NCBI GenBank assembly: GCA_947505245.1 | Contig: CANNIZ010000006.1 | Coordinates: 62,001 to 126,000 of the forward strand | Length of the DNA stretch: 64,000 nt | Direction: 5' to 3' | DNA from: Pseudomonadota bacterium | GTDB taxonomy: Bacteria; Myxococcota_A; UBA796; GCA-2862545 | In this document: positions 24,359-33,553 of the stretch, piece by piece | Layout of the letters: each line of letters opens with the position of its first letter | Numbering within the stretch: the first letter of the stretch is position 1 | Translations under genes and position numbers: made by a program | Notes under the pieces: generated by a model | Seen by the model: the letters and a program-made list of their open reading frames with translations, nothing else | What the model was told of the DNA's origin: nothing | Database searches by the model: none

Positions 24359-25903
24359 GTGGACGCAGCGCCAGGAAGCACCAACCCGAGGGACGGCTCG
24401 CCGCTCGAGCCCGTCACCTGGACGCCCGCCGCCGAGGTTGCCGCTACGATCGTCGCCGCTCGCGACGCTCAGCCCGCCTGGGCAGCCCGACCGCAACGCG
24501 AGCGGAACGACGCCCTGCGCGCCGTCGCCCGCGAGATCCTCGAGCGGCGCGCCGAGATCGCCGCGATCATGTCCTCGGAGACGGGTCGCACGCCCACGGA
24601 CTGCATCGCGAGCGAGATGGTGTTCGTGATGGACAACATCGAGGGCGCGATTCGTGTCGCCGAGAAGGCGCTCGCGACCGAAAAGGTCCGCCTCTCCGCG
24701 CTCGACTTTCCCGGCAAGAAGATCGTCGTTGAGGCCGTCCCACGAGGCGTGATCGGCATCATCGCCCCGTGGAACTATCCGCTCGCGAATTTCTACAAGA
24801 GCCTTTGGCCCGCGCTGCTCGCCGGAAATGCGGTGGTCATGAAGCCGTCGGAGTTCACGCCCCGCACCGGCGCCTGGCTCGCTGAGGCCGTTCGGAAGTA
24901 CGTCCCCTCCGGGTGCGTGCAGCTCGTTCAGGGGGCCGGCGACGTCGGCGCGGCGTTGATGCCGGGGGTCGACGGGCTCGTGTTCACCGGGTCCCTCGCC
25001 ACCGGTCGCAAGATCGCCGAGCGGGCCGGCGGGCTGCTCGTGCCGTGCTCGGTGGAGCTCGGTGGCAAAGACGCCGCCATCGTGCTCGCCGACTGCAACT
25101 TCGACCGCACGGTCGCGGGAATTGTTCACTGGTCGCTTCACAACGCCGGCCAGGACTGCGCCTCGGTCGAGCGCGTGTACGTCGAGAACGCCATTGCCGA
25201 CAAATTCATCGCCGCAGTCGCCAAGACGGCCGCCAAGGTGCGCACCGCGACCGAAGCGACGGGCCATGCCGAGATGGGGCCGCTGCAGACGCCCGCGCAG
25301 GTGGCGATCGTCGAGGCGCACATCGCAGACGCGGTCGCCAAGGGCGCGAAGTTGCTCGTCGGCGGCCAGCGCACGGGGACGGGCCTCGGCTTCCAGGCCA
25401 CCGTGCTGGACGGTTGCACGGCCGAAATGCGCGTCATGCGCGAGGAGACGTTCGGCCCCGTGGTGGCGATTCAGCGCGTCGCCGACGCAGAAGAAGCGAT
25501 TCGCCTCGCGAACGACAGCGACTATGGCCTGTGCGGATCCGTTTGGACCACAGACACCACAAAAGGCGAGGCGCTCGCGAGGCGGCTCAACGTCGGCGTC
25601 GCGATGGTCAACAACCACGCGTTCACGGGAACCATGCACGAGACGCCCTGGTCGGGTGTTCGGGGCACGGGGCACGGCGTCGCGATGTCGGCTCACGCGT
25701 ACGGCGTGTTCGTGCGGAGGCGCACCTTGCTGGTCGACAAGAACAGCGGGCCCGACGCGTGGTGGTTCCCCGCCGACGCCAATTTGGACGCGTTCATGGA
25801 CGCCGCGTCGAAGAAGGCCCTCGGCGCGCTCGGGGCCATCTTTACGCTGCTGCCCCTGCTGATGCGGCGCGCGAGCACGATCAAGAAGTTTGCCTCGGAG
25901 TAA
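24359..25903 (+). CDS. Aldehyde dehydrogenase (NAD(P)+)
   Basis: A 514-residue enzyme that oxidises an aldehyde to its acid. Catalytic Cys267 is in NAGQDCASVE and general-base Glu233 in VELGGKD; the NPWNYP-type cofactor segment reads IAPWNYPLANFYK. Closest by eye to the succinate-semialdehyde/betaine group, but substrate cannot be assigned. The start is GTG. The C-terminus ends in a hydrophobic stretch (IFTLLPLLM) and a basic tail, which may mean membrane association as in fatty-aldehyde dehydrogenases. Asparagine synthetase begins 3 nt after the stop, so the two form an operon. Confidence 0.9.
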   Translation: MDAAPGSTNPRDGSPLEPVTWTPAAEVAATIVAARDAQPAWAARPQRERNDALRAVAREILERRAEIAAIMSSETGRTPTDCIASEMVFVMDNIEGAIRVAEKALATEKVRLSALDFPGKKIVVEAVPRGVIGIIAPWNYPLANFYKSLWPALLAGNAVVMKPSEFTPRTGAWLAEAVRKYVPSGCVQLVQGAGDVGAALMPGVDGLVFTGSLATGRKIAERAGGLLVPCSVELGGKDAAIVLADCNFDRTVAGIVHWSLHNAGQDCASVERVYVENAIADKFIAAVAKTAAKVRTATEATGHAEMGPLQTPAQVAIVEAHIADAVAKGAKLLVGGQRTGTGLGFQATVLDGCTAEMRVMREETFGPVVAIQRVADAEEAIRLANDSDYGLCGSVWTTDTTKGEALARRLNVGVAMVNNHAFTGTMHETPWSGVRGTGHGVAMSAHAYGVFVRRRTLLVDKNSGPDAWWFPADANLDAFMDAASKKALGALGAIFTLLPLLMRRASTIKKFASE

Positions 25904-25906
25904 TCG

Positions 25907-27571
25907 ATGTGCGGAATCGTAGCCGTCCTCGAGATCAAGCGCGGCGCGTCGGACCTGCGCGAGAAGGCGCTCGCCGCCGCCCGCACCATCCGCCACCGCG
26001 GCCCTGACTGGAGCGGCGTGTGGATGGATGAGCGCTGCGTTCTGGCACACGAGCGCCTGGCGATCGTCGACGTCGACAACGGCGCGCAGCCGTTACTCGA
26101 CACAACCGGCGACGTCGCCCTCGCCGTCAACGGCGAGATCTACAACCACAAAGAGCTGCAGAGCGGCCTCACGAGCCCCTACCCGTTCCGAACCCAGTCG
26201 GACTGCGAGGTCATCCTCCCGCTGTACGCTGCCCACGGCGCCGGCGTCGCCAACCTCCTGTCGGGCATCTTCGCGTTCGTATTGTACGACCGCCGCACCG
26301 GCGACTGGCTCGTCGCGCGCGACCCGATCGGGGTTTGCCCGCTGTATTGGGGACGCGACGCCCAGGGGAATGTGTGGGTGGCGTCGGAGATGAAGGCGCT
26401 CGTGGCGGACTGCGTCACAATCGAGGAGTTCCCGCCCGGTCACACGTGCACGAACCGCGACGCCGCTCCCGTACGCTACTACCAGCCCGCCTGGCGCGAC
26501 TACGACGCCGTCAAGGACAACCCGCTCGACCTCGCCGTGCTGCGCGACGCGCTCGAATCTGCGGTTCGTCGGCAATTGATGTGCGACGTCCCGTATGGCG
26601 TCCTGCTCTCGGGTGGACTCGACTCGTCGCTTATCGCCGCCATCACCCAGAAATTCGCCGAGAACCGCGTCGAAGACGAGGGCCGGACGCGCGCGTGGTG
26701 GCCGCGCCTGCACTCGTTCTCGATCGGGCTGACGGGGTCGCCGGACCTCGCCGCCGCAAAGAAGGTCGCCGATTCACTCGGCACCGTGCACCACGCGATT
26801 CACTTCACCGTGCAGGAGGGAATCGACGCGCTGCCCGACGTCATCCGGCACATCGAGACCTACGACGTCACCTCGATTCGCGCGTCCACGCCAATGTACT
26901 TGATGGCTCGTCGAATCAAGGCCATGGGCATCAAGATGGTGCTGTCTGGCGAAGGCGCGGACGAGGTGTTCGGCGGCTACCTGTACTTCCACAAGGCCCC
27001 GAGCGCGCGCGATTTCCACGAAGAGACGGTGCGCAAGCTCGACATGCTGCACAAGTACGACTGCCTGCGCGCGAACAAGTCCATGGCCGCGTGGGGCATC
27101 GAGGCGCGCGTCCCGTTCCTCGATCGCGAATTCCTCGACGTCGCGATGGCGTTCTCACCGTCCGCGAAGATGGTCGGCAAGGGCCGCATGGAGAAGTTCC
27201 CGCTCCGCACGGCTTTCGAGGGGGCGCTGCCTCCCGAGATCCTCTGGCGACAGAAGGAGCAATTCAGCGACGGGGTCGGCTATTCGTGGATCGACTCGTT
27301 GAAGGCGCACGCCGAGCGCCGCGTCACGGACGCTGAGCTCGCCGAAGCGAAATTCCGGTTCCCGTACAATCCGCCAGCGACCAAGGAGGCGTACCTGTAC
27401 CGGACGCTGTTCTCCGCGCATTTCCCGAGCGACGCGTCCGCGCGCTGCGTCCCAGGCGGACCGTCGATCGCGTGCAGCACCCCGACGGCGATCCTGTGGG
27501 ACGCCGCGTTCGCGAACAACGCGGACCCGAGCGGACGCTCCGTGCTCGGCGTCCATGGGGCGTCGTCGTGA
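25907..27571 (+). CDS. asnB: Asparagine synthetase (glutamine-hydrolysing)
   Basis: A 554-residue protein, the normal length for class B enzymes. The N-terminal glutaminase uses Cys2 (MCGIVAV) with RHRGPDWSG and VNGEIYNH. The synthetase domain has the pyrophosphate loop SGGLDSS near residue 235 and LSGEGADEVFGGYLYF, where aspartate is adenylated and amidated. The match to E. coli AsnB extends to the C-terminal AHFPSDASARCVPGGPSIACST. It is the middle gene of an aldehyde dehydrogenase-asnB-GH36 run, sharing one base with the next start (TGATG). Confidence 0.96.
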   Translation: MCGIVAVLEIKRGASDLREKALAAARTIRHRGPDWSGVWMDERCVLAHERLAIVDVDNGAQPLLDTTGDVALAVNGEIYNHKELQSGLTSPYPFRTQSDCEVILPLYAAHGAGVANLLSGIFAFVLYDRRTGDWLVARDPIGVCPLYWGRDAQGNVWVASEMKALVADCVTIEEFPPGHTCTNRDAAPVRYYQPAWRDYDAVKDNPLDLAVLRDALESAVRRQLMCDVPYGVLLSGGLDSSLIAAITQKFAENRVEDEGRTRAWWPRLHSFSIGLTGSPDLAAAKKVADSLGTVHHAIHFTVQEGIDALPDVIRHIETYDVTSIRASTPMYLMARRIKAMGIKMVLSGEGADEVFGGYLYFHKAPSARDFHEETVRKLDMLHKYDCLRANKSMAAWGIEARVPFLDREFLDVAMAFSPSAKMVGKGRMEKFPLRTAFEGALPPEILWRQKEQFSDGVGYSWIDSLKAHAERRVTDAELAEAKFRFPYNPPATKEAYLYRTLFSAHFPSDASARCVPGGPSIACSTPTAILWDAAFANNADPSGRSVLGVHGASS

Positions 27572-29415
27572 TGTTGTGGCTCGCGTTGATCGGCTGTCCA
27601 CCTGCCCCGCAGCGGGACGTCCTCCCCGGCCTCTGCGACACCGCCTCGCTCGCGGTGCGCGCCGACGGCTTCATCCTCTCGGGCGCCGATTGCGGGCGGC
27701 TTGACCTCGAGGCCACGGTCGTCGGCGACGGCGACCTCACGCTTTCGCTCGATCTCGTCGCCGGCACCGTCGTCCCTACGATCCATTCCGAAGCGGGCGG
27801 CACGTTTCGCGCGCTCGTGTTTCGCGGCGACGTCGACCTCCCCGGCGACGGACCGGTCCGCGTCTGGCGCCAGGGCTACCAGTCGTGGGCGTGGTCGGGC
27901 GTCGTCGAGGCATCGATGCCCGAGCTCGACATCGACGGACTCCCGCTCGCGGACGGCGACGGCGACGCGATGTCGCTCGCGCAGGAGACGCCGTACACGT
28001 CGTGGTGGGCGGGCCTCGTCGGCCGGCCCGGCGGCATGTCCGCGCTGCTCGGCGTGCTCGGCTCCACGCACACCAAGTTCTACACCGCGTTCAGCGAAGA
28101 CCGCGCCTGGGCCGTCTATGGCGGTCGCGGCGAAGCCATCGAGATCCCCGCCGGCGGCACGCTCGCGCTCGACCCGCTGATCGCTGTCACTGGCGCTGAT
28201 CCCGGACTGCTCTACGCGACCTGGGCCGACGCTGTGGCGGCCCGCAACCCGCCGCGCCCGCTGCCCGACGTGCCGCCCACCGGCTGGGCGACGTGGTCCA
28301 CGTACTACAGCGGCGTGTCCGAGCAGGACGTGCGCGACAACCTCCCGCTCGCCATGGACCTCGGCCTCGACGTGTTCCAACTCGACGACGGCTGGCAGGT
28401 GCGCTGGGGCGACTGGACGGCGGACACGGACTTCCCGAGCGGCATGGGGCCCCTCGCCGCAGACATCACGGCGGCCGGCCTGCGCCCCGGGCTGTGGATG
28501 GCGCCGTTCTACGTTTCGCGCGACTCGGCCACCTACGCGGCGCACGACGACTGGTGGGTGCGCGACCTCGACGGCGACGAGATCCGGTTCACCAACGTCG
28601 GCAGCGGAGACTACGCGATCCTCGACGTCACCCAGCCCGACGCAGCCGCGTTCCTGCGCGACGCGATCGCGGGACGTGTGGCCGAGGGGTACACCTACCT
28701 GAAGCTCGACTTCCTGTACGCCGGCGCCCAGGAGGGCCTGCGCGCCGAGCCAATCACCGGGATGGAGGCCTACCACCGCGGCCTCGAAATCCTCCGCGAC
28801 GCGGCGGGCGAAGACACCTACATCCTCGCGTGCGGCGCTCCGCTGCTGCCGAGCGTCGGCTTCGCCGAGGGCTTCCGCACCGGCGCCGACATCGCGTTCG
28901 AATTGTCGCCCGACGCCGACCCCGCGTTCGTGCGCTGGCAGGCACGCCAAACGGCGGCGCGGTCGTTCACGAACGGCCGCTGGTGGTGGTCCGACGCGGA
29001 CCAGATCCTCGTTCGCGGGCTCACCGATCCCACCGGCGCGGTCGCTGCAAACGCGGCCTCCGGCGGCACGTGGCAGCTCGGCGACGCCCTCGCAGAAGTC
29101 GACGCCGAGGTGTTGTTCGCGCCCGGCGCGGTCGCGACCCGCGGCTCGTCGGCGAGGCCGGTCGACCCGCTCTCGTACCCGTCGGGGTTCGACGCGAGCC
29201 CGCTCGCCGAGAAGATCTCGCCGAACGATCAGGTGCCGCCCGTGTGGCTGCTCGACCACCACGTCGTGCTGCTCAACCTCGGCGACGCGCCCATCACCGT
29301 GGACGCTCCGCCCGGTCAGGAGTTGTTCTCCGGAGGTTACTCCGCCGGGCCGCAGACACGTACGCTGGCTCCGGGGGCCGGCGAGATCTGGGCGCTCGCG
29401 GGCGGCAGCCCTTAG
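27571..29415 (+). CDS. GH36-type alpha-galactosidase-like lipoprotein
   Basis: A 614-residue protein. The first residues MLWLALIGC form a very short signal with a LIGC lipobox, placing it in the envelope. The TIM-barrel core matches GH36 melibiases: GWATWSTYYSG, FQLDDGWQ, FPSGMGPLA, GLWMAPF, and the putative nucleophile Asp380 in YLKLDFLY; the Asp in RTGADIAFE is a candidate acid/base. The family hydrolyses alpha-galactosides or related alpha-glycosides. ATG at 27571 overlaps the asnB stop by one base. The short signal is unusual, and an alternative GTG three bases upstream would add one residue. Its stop overlaps the convergent gene's stop. Confidence 0.85.
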   Translation: MLWLALIGCPPAPQRDVLPGLCDTASLAVRADGFILSGADCGRLDLEATVVGDGDLTLSLDLVAGTVVPTIHSEAGGTFRALVFRGDVDLPGDGPVRVWRQGYQSWAWSGVVEASMPELDIDGLPLADGDGDAMSLAQETPYTSWWAGLVGRPGGMSALLGVLGSTHTKFYTAFSEDRAWAVYGGRGEAIEIPAGGTLALDPLIAVTGADPGLLYATWADAVAARNPPRPLPDVPPTGWATWSTYYSGVSEQDVRDNLPLAMDLGLDVFQLDDGWQVRWGDWTADTDFPSGMGPLAADITAAGLRPGLWMAPFYVSRDSATYAAHDDWWVRDLDGDEIRFTNVGSGDYAILDVTQPDAAAFLRDAIAGRVAEGYTYLKLDFLYAGAQEGLRAEPITGMEAYHRGLEILRDAAGEDTYILACGAPLLPSVGFAEGFRTGADIAFELSPDADPAFVRWQARQTAARSFTNGRWWWSDADQILVRGLTDPTGAVAANAASGGTWQLGDALAEVDAEVLFAPGAVATRGSSARPVDPLSYPSGFDASPLAEKISPNDQVPPVWLLDHHVVLLNLGDAPITVDAPPGQELFSGGYSAGPQTRTLAPGAGEIWALAGGSP

Positions 29416-30824
29416 AGCTCGGGCAGCGTCAGGAAGGCGGCGTTGATCGTGATCAGCTGTGTTCCCATACGCGACTCCCAGCCCATACACAGCGACAGCC
29501 CGGTCCGTTTCATGCTGACGACGAAGCCACCCTGCATGCGGGTGGCGGTGCCGCCGGTGCGCCAGACGCGGCTGACGGAGAAGTCAAAACCACCGCCCCC
29601 GTCAAACATGCTCCGCTTGAGGAACAGCAGATCGAACTGGCCACCCGCGTGGACCCCGAGCGGCGCGGGGCCTCCAGCACCGCCCAACCCGGCGATCGCC
29701 TGCAACGCGATGACCTGCAGGTTGAGCCCGCCCCCGACCTCCGCAGACCCGGGAAAGCCGGCGGGGGTCGCGGCCAGGCGCGCCTGGTAGCTCCAGGTCA
29801 GGCCTGGTAGTTGGTGAAACGGCATGCGACCGATCGCGACCGACGCGCCCCATCTCGCCTCTGCGAACAGGTTGTGGGGGTCCTCGTCGAACCTGGCAAA
29901 GCCGAATTCGGAGCGCGTCGGGCCGAAGCGTTCGAACAGGGTCGGGATCTGGTCCTTTACGTATCGCGTGAGGGCCTCGTCGACGGCGGGGACGAGCCAA
30001 CTGGCCACCCCCGGGTCGACCTGGACGTACGCCGACCACGGCTTGCCGCGCACCACGAAGTCGCGACAATACGCGCGTCTACCGCCGTCCTCGAAGGCCG
30101 TCCAACCAGGTGAAGGTTCGACTGACGGAGTCACGGCCGTATTCCCCGCCGTGGCGATCCTTTCCGCGCAGCCTACTCCCCAGTCGCCGACCTTCGCGAC
30201 GAGGGTGCCGTCGGCGCGCGTAATCCAGTCGTAGTATTCGCTGTACCCAGCGTTCCAGTCGGCAGGGACCAGGATCCGGGTCTCCAGCGTAGCCAGCTGG
30301 ACCTCGTGGGTCGCGACGCCGTCGAGCGTCGTGGGGTCGCGCGGGGTCGCGACCGCCTCGGGTGCCTTCTGCACGTCCACGCGGGCATCGAGCCCGGCGT
30401 GGAAGGCGCGCAGCAAGGTGCCGCTGTCCGGGCTGTAGCCAACCAGGAGGAATTGCAGCGGGACGCCCATGATTTCGGCCGCCCGGCACTGGATCGCGAT
30501 CGGCGCGCCGTCCTTCACGTAGTTCCAGCCGGACCACCCCTGGAGCGGGTCGACGATCGGATCGACGATCTTGAGGGCGTCCTTGAAAGCGATCCGCGCC
30601 GTCGCGTCGGAGCAGGGCTCAGGCGCGACCACGATCTTGCCGATGACGGTGCCGCCGGCGTCCTTGAACACCTCAGCACCCTCGCCGACCTCGTACACCC
30701 AGCCGTCCGGGACCACGACCTTCAGGCCCGGCAGCTGGAGCGCGACCTCCTGGTCGGCCCACGCCGGCGACGAGAAAAGCGAGGCCAATACGATCGAACC
30801 CAAAATCAGCCTGCGGTTTGCCAT
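29412..30824 (-). CDS. Secreted protein of unknown function
   Basis: A 470-residue protein with a clean signal peptide ending SPAWADQ. I do not recognise a family. The first 180 residues (LPGLKVVVPDGWVYEVG, with paired Cys) and the next 110 (LETRILVPADWNAGYSEYYDW) look like two copies of one domain. The C-terminal 170 residues are Gly-rich with alternating hydrophobic strands ending LITINAAFLTL, which could be a small beta-barrel. It lies downstream of a Ser/Thr kinase gene on the same strand with a 107-nt gap that contains no obvious terminator. Confidence 0.7.
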   Translation of the reverse strand: MANRRLILGSIVLASLFSSPAWADQEVALQLPGLKVVVPDGWVYEVGEGAEVFKDAGGTVIGKIVVAPEPCSDATARIAFKDALKIVDPIVDPLQGWSGWNYVKDGAPIAIQCRAAEIMGVPLQFLLVGYSPDSGTLLRAFHAGLDARVDVQKAPEAVATPRDPTTLDGVATHEVQLATLETRILVPADWNAGYSEYYDWITRADGTLVAKVGDWGVGCAERIATAGNTAVTPSVEPSPGWTAFEDGGRRAYCRDFVVRGKPWSAYVQVDPGVASWLVPAVDEALTRYVKDQIPTLFERFGPTRSEFGFARFDEDPHNLFAEARWGASVAIGRMPFHQLPGLTWSYQARLAATPAGFPGSAEVGGGLNLQVIALQAIAGLGGAGGPAPLGVHAGGQFDLLFLKRSMFDGGGGFDFSVSRVWRTGGTATRMQGGFVVSMKRTGLSLCMGWESRMGTQLITINAAFLTLPEL

Positions 30825-30931
30825 GGCGCGACCCTACCGCGATCGAGGCACAGCCGCTCGCCCCTGTCGCCGAGTCGCCTTGCAGACCACCGCCGCGTGG
30901 CTCGCGTAGGTTCGTCAGGCAAGCCGAGCGG

Positions 30932-32659
30932 TCAGAAGCTCCGGCACTGCAGGAGCGACGCGTTGCACTTGATCGTCATCGGCTTCTCCGCGGTGACCAC
31001 CACCTTGCCCGCGCTCACCGGCGTGGGGCCGTCGAACCACGCCTTGACCTGCCAGGTGCCGACCGGGATCGGCTGATCCGGCGACAACTCGCGGGTGCCG
31101 TCGGTCAACCGCACCTTCTGCGCGTCTCCCGCGACGGTGACCGTGCCCGTCGCCACCGCCGCGACGACGACGGGTTTCACGTCGACAGGCTTCACGTCGA
31201 CCGGCTTGATGACGACCGGCTTGATGACGACCGGCTTCACGTCCACCGGCGCGACCACCGGAGGCACGTCGACCGGTGCGACCACCGGAGGCACGTCCAC
31301 CGGCTTCACGTCCACCGGCTTCACGTCGATCGGCGGCACCACCGGAGGCACGTCGACCGGCGGTTCGGGCGGCACTTGCGCCACCGTCGTGCCCGCTCCC
31401 CCAGCGGACAACGCCACGGCCAACGCACCGACGCCCGCCACCGCAGCGAACGCCAGCGCGAGCACGACGACGACGCCGGCGACCGCGAGCACGCCGCGGT
31501 TCGAGCCCGAAGCCGTCTCCGGCGGCATCGACGTCGACATCGGCGACAACGAGGTGATCGACGGGTTCACGGGCGGCTGTGAAGCGACCTCGGCGTCGGG
31601 TGGCGGTGCCACCATCGTGAGCGCAGGCGTCGGCCTTCGCGCGACATCCGCCGGGGGCGCCTGCTTCGGGGCCTCTGCAGCGGCAGGCCCTCCCGACGCT
31701 CCCGCCCAGGTCGGGTGGCTTCGCGCTTGCGCGGGGGCAGGCGTGTTCGAGCCGAGCCCGCGCGCCGCCGAGGCCACCGCCGTCCCCGATGCGAGCAGGC
31801 CAAGGTCGGCGCTCCGCGGCAGCGCGGGGTCTGCGTCGAGCATCTCCAGGAGGGCGTCACAATCGGCGAGGCGCTCCGCGGCCACCGGGTTCATGCTCCG
31901 CTCGATGGTGGCGAGCACCGACGCCGGAAGGCCCGGCGCGAGCAGGTTCGCGTCGGCGCGCTTGCCGGCGGCGACGTCTGTCATCAGCGTGATGATGTCG
32001 TCCGCGACAAACGCCGGGCGGCCGCACACGAGCTCGAACAGGATCGCGCCGAGCGAGTACACGTCCGCGCGCTTGTCCACGCTCGACGCGTCGCGGATCT
32101 GCTCCGGCGGCATGTACGCGGGGGTACCCATCGTGGTGCCGGCTCGGGTCTTCTGGTAGCTCTGCCCGCCGTCCCCTTCGGTGGCCTTCGCGAGACCGAA
32201 GTCCGTGACCTTCGGCGTCACACCGTCCGTAAGGTCGAGCATCACGTTCGCAGGCTTGAGATCGCGGTGGATCAGCCCCTTGTTGTGCGCGTGCCGCACA
32301 CCCGCCACCACCGCCCGGAACAGTGCGATCGACTCCGGAAGCGTAGGCCGGTACTGCTGGATCAGCTGATCCATCGACGGCCCTTCGATGAATTCCATCA
32401 GCAGCGCGGGTGCACCTTCATGCAGCAGCACGTCCGTGACGGCCACGATGTTCGTGTGGCGCAACGTCGCCTGGACGCGCCCTTCCTGCACGAGGCGGGC
32501 CTGAATCTGCTTGTTGCCGATCGTGAGCACCTTGAGCGCGTGCGCAGTGCCGAGCGTCTCGTGGCGTACGCGGTACACCACCGCCATGCCGCCTTCACCG
32601 AGTACGCGCTCCACCACGTAGCGGTCGACCCGTTGGCCGGGCTCGATCGAAGCTACCAT
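30932..32659 (-). CDS. Membrane Ser/Thr protein kinase with PV-rich extracytoplasmic repeats
   Basis: A 575-residue protein. The Hanks kinase domain spans about 12-270: Gly loop LGEGGMAVVY (20-29), Lys43 in ALK, HRDLKPANV and DFGLA with an APE-like MPPEQ. A Pro/Ala-rich linker follows, then one membrane helix (VLAVAGVVVVLALAFAAV), then a Pro/Val repeat built on PVDVK and a short beta domain (TVAGDAQKVRLTDG) at the C-terminus. All catalytic residues are intact. The outer part may sense the wall or envelope, as in PASTA-type kinases, but no PASTA domain is seen. ATG at 32659 overlaps the previous gene's stop by 7 nt. Confidence 0.92.
   Translation of the reverse strand: MVASIEPGQRVDRYVVERVLGEGGMAVVYRVRHETLGTAHALKVLTIGNKQIQARLVQEGRVQATLRHTNIVAVTDVLLHEGAPALLMEFIEGPSMDQLIQQYRPTLPESIALFRAVVAGVRHAHNKGLIHRDLKPANVMLDLTDGVTPKVTDFGLAKATEGDGGQSYQKTRAGTTMGTPAYMPPEQIRDASSVDKRADVYSLGAILFELVCGRPAFVADDIITLMTDVAAGKRADANLLAPGLPASVLATIERSMNPVAAERLADCDALLEMLDADPALPRSADLGLLASGTAVASAARGLGSNTPAPAQARSHPTWAGASGGPAAAEAPKQAPPADVARRPTPALTMVAPPPDAEVASQPPVNPSITSLSPMSTSMPPETASGSNRGVLAVAGVVVVLALAFAAVAGVGALAVALSAGGAGTTVAQVPPEPPVDVPPVVPPIDVKPVDVKPVDVPPVVAPVDVPPVVAPVDVKPVVIKPVVIKPVDVKPVDVKPVVVAAVATGTVTVAGDAQKVRLTDGTRELSPDQPIPVGTWQVKAWFDGPTPVSAGKVVVTAEKPMTIKCNASLLQCRSF
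31165..31362 (-). repeat. Degenerate 15-nt repeats coding PVDVK/PVVAP
   Basis: About 13 units of 15 nt (sense strand) encode the pentapeptides PVDVK, PVVIK, PVDVP and PVVAP in the extracytoplasmic part of the kinase. The codons are similar enough to make it a DNA repeat as well as a protein repeat. It may act as a spacer through the periplasm or wall. Confidence 0.8.
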
Positions 32660-33507
32660 CGGGCGGACACCACGACCGACCCGACGCCGAGGCCGACCGC
32701 GCCGCCTGCAGCCCCCAGCGCGCCGATCATCATCGCGTTGGTGGTGCCGCGCAGCGACTTCAGCTCGGCCGGGTCCGTGATCGGGTCCGCCTCGTCCCAA
32801 TACCGGCCATACGATGACCCCGCGACGCCCCACATCACGCCGCTCGCGATCGCGAGCACACCCGCGCCGCCGAGCAAAGGCACGTTCAGACCGCGCTTCG
32901 GCTTCTCGGGCGGCAAAGGGTCCACCGCGGAGACCGCGGGCAACGTGCGCGCCGGGTAGTCGATCATCTGCTGCCCGGGCATCAAGTACGCCGTGTGAAC
33001 CACGACACCCGCGGCGTCCACGTACTGCACGACGGTGGGGTACGTGACGGGGCGGCGGTTGCCCGTGTCGCGCCCATCGAACGTAAGCGCCCCTTCAGCG
33101 GGCTCGGGGACGTTGTCCAGCGTGCCGGCGGCGGGGTCCAGCGCGGCATATTCGGTGCGGATCGGGTTGTCTTCGGCGACGAGCGTGGCGGGGAACGAAT
33201 ACCCCGGCTCGAGCGTGCGGGACGCTGCGAACGCCTGACGCGCGAGCGACGGGTCCCGGTCGATCATCGCGCGGAGCCCCTTGAACCGATGCACCTGGGC
33301 GGCGAGCGCGCGGGTCATCTTGTCGGAGACACACGGCAACGCAGCAAACGCGCGGTCGGACGCGGCGTTGAAGCCGTCCACGTCGAGCTCGGCGAACTTG
33401 GCTTCGGCTTCGGTCAGGGAGGCCGAGACGTCCGCCGACGTCGATGGCGCCGCACAGGGCGCAGCGAGGCTCGTAGCGACCAGGAAAAGAAGTGCGAAGG
33501 GTGTCAT
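32653..33507 (-). CDS. Exported helical-repeat protein with C-terminal membrane helices
   Basis: A 284-residue protein. A signal peptide (LLFLVATSLAAPCAAP) leads into about 90 helical residues resembling one or two TPR-like units (SLTEAEAKFAELDVDGFNAASDRAFAAL). A beta-rich region follows, then two hydrophobic helices (VPLLGGAGVLAIASGVMWGVAGSS and MMIGALGAAGGAVGLGVGSVVV). Similar proteins sit beside kinase genes in myxobacteria and may form a sensing or scaffolding partner; that is inference. ATG at 33507 starts the signal peptide. It overlaps the kinase gene by 7 nt, so the two are coupled. Confidence 0.7.
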   Translation of the reverse strand: MTPFALLFLVATSLAAPCAAPSTSADVSASLTEAEAKFAELDVDGFNAASDRAFAALPCVSDKMTRALAAQVHRFKGLRAMIDRDPSLARQAFAASRTLEPGYSFPATLVAEDNPIRTEYAALDPAAGTLDNVPEPAEGALTFDGRDTGNRRPVTYPTVVQYVDAAGVVVHTAYLMPGQQMIDYPARTLPAVSAVDPLPPEKPKRGLNVPLLGGAGVLAIASGVMWGVAGSSYGRYWDEADPITDPAELKSLRGTTNAMMIGALGAAGGAVGLGVGSVVVSARW

Positions 33508-33553
33508 GGCGCGAAGATACAACATCTCCGGCCCGATGCGCACTGCCAATCGC

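Noticed and set aside
27280-29490. Long minus-strand open frame across the GH36 gene
   Set aside because: Antisense to asnB and the GH36 gene, both of which have clear catalytic motifs.
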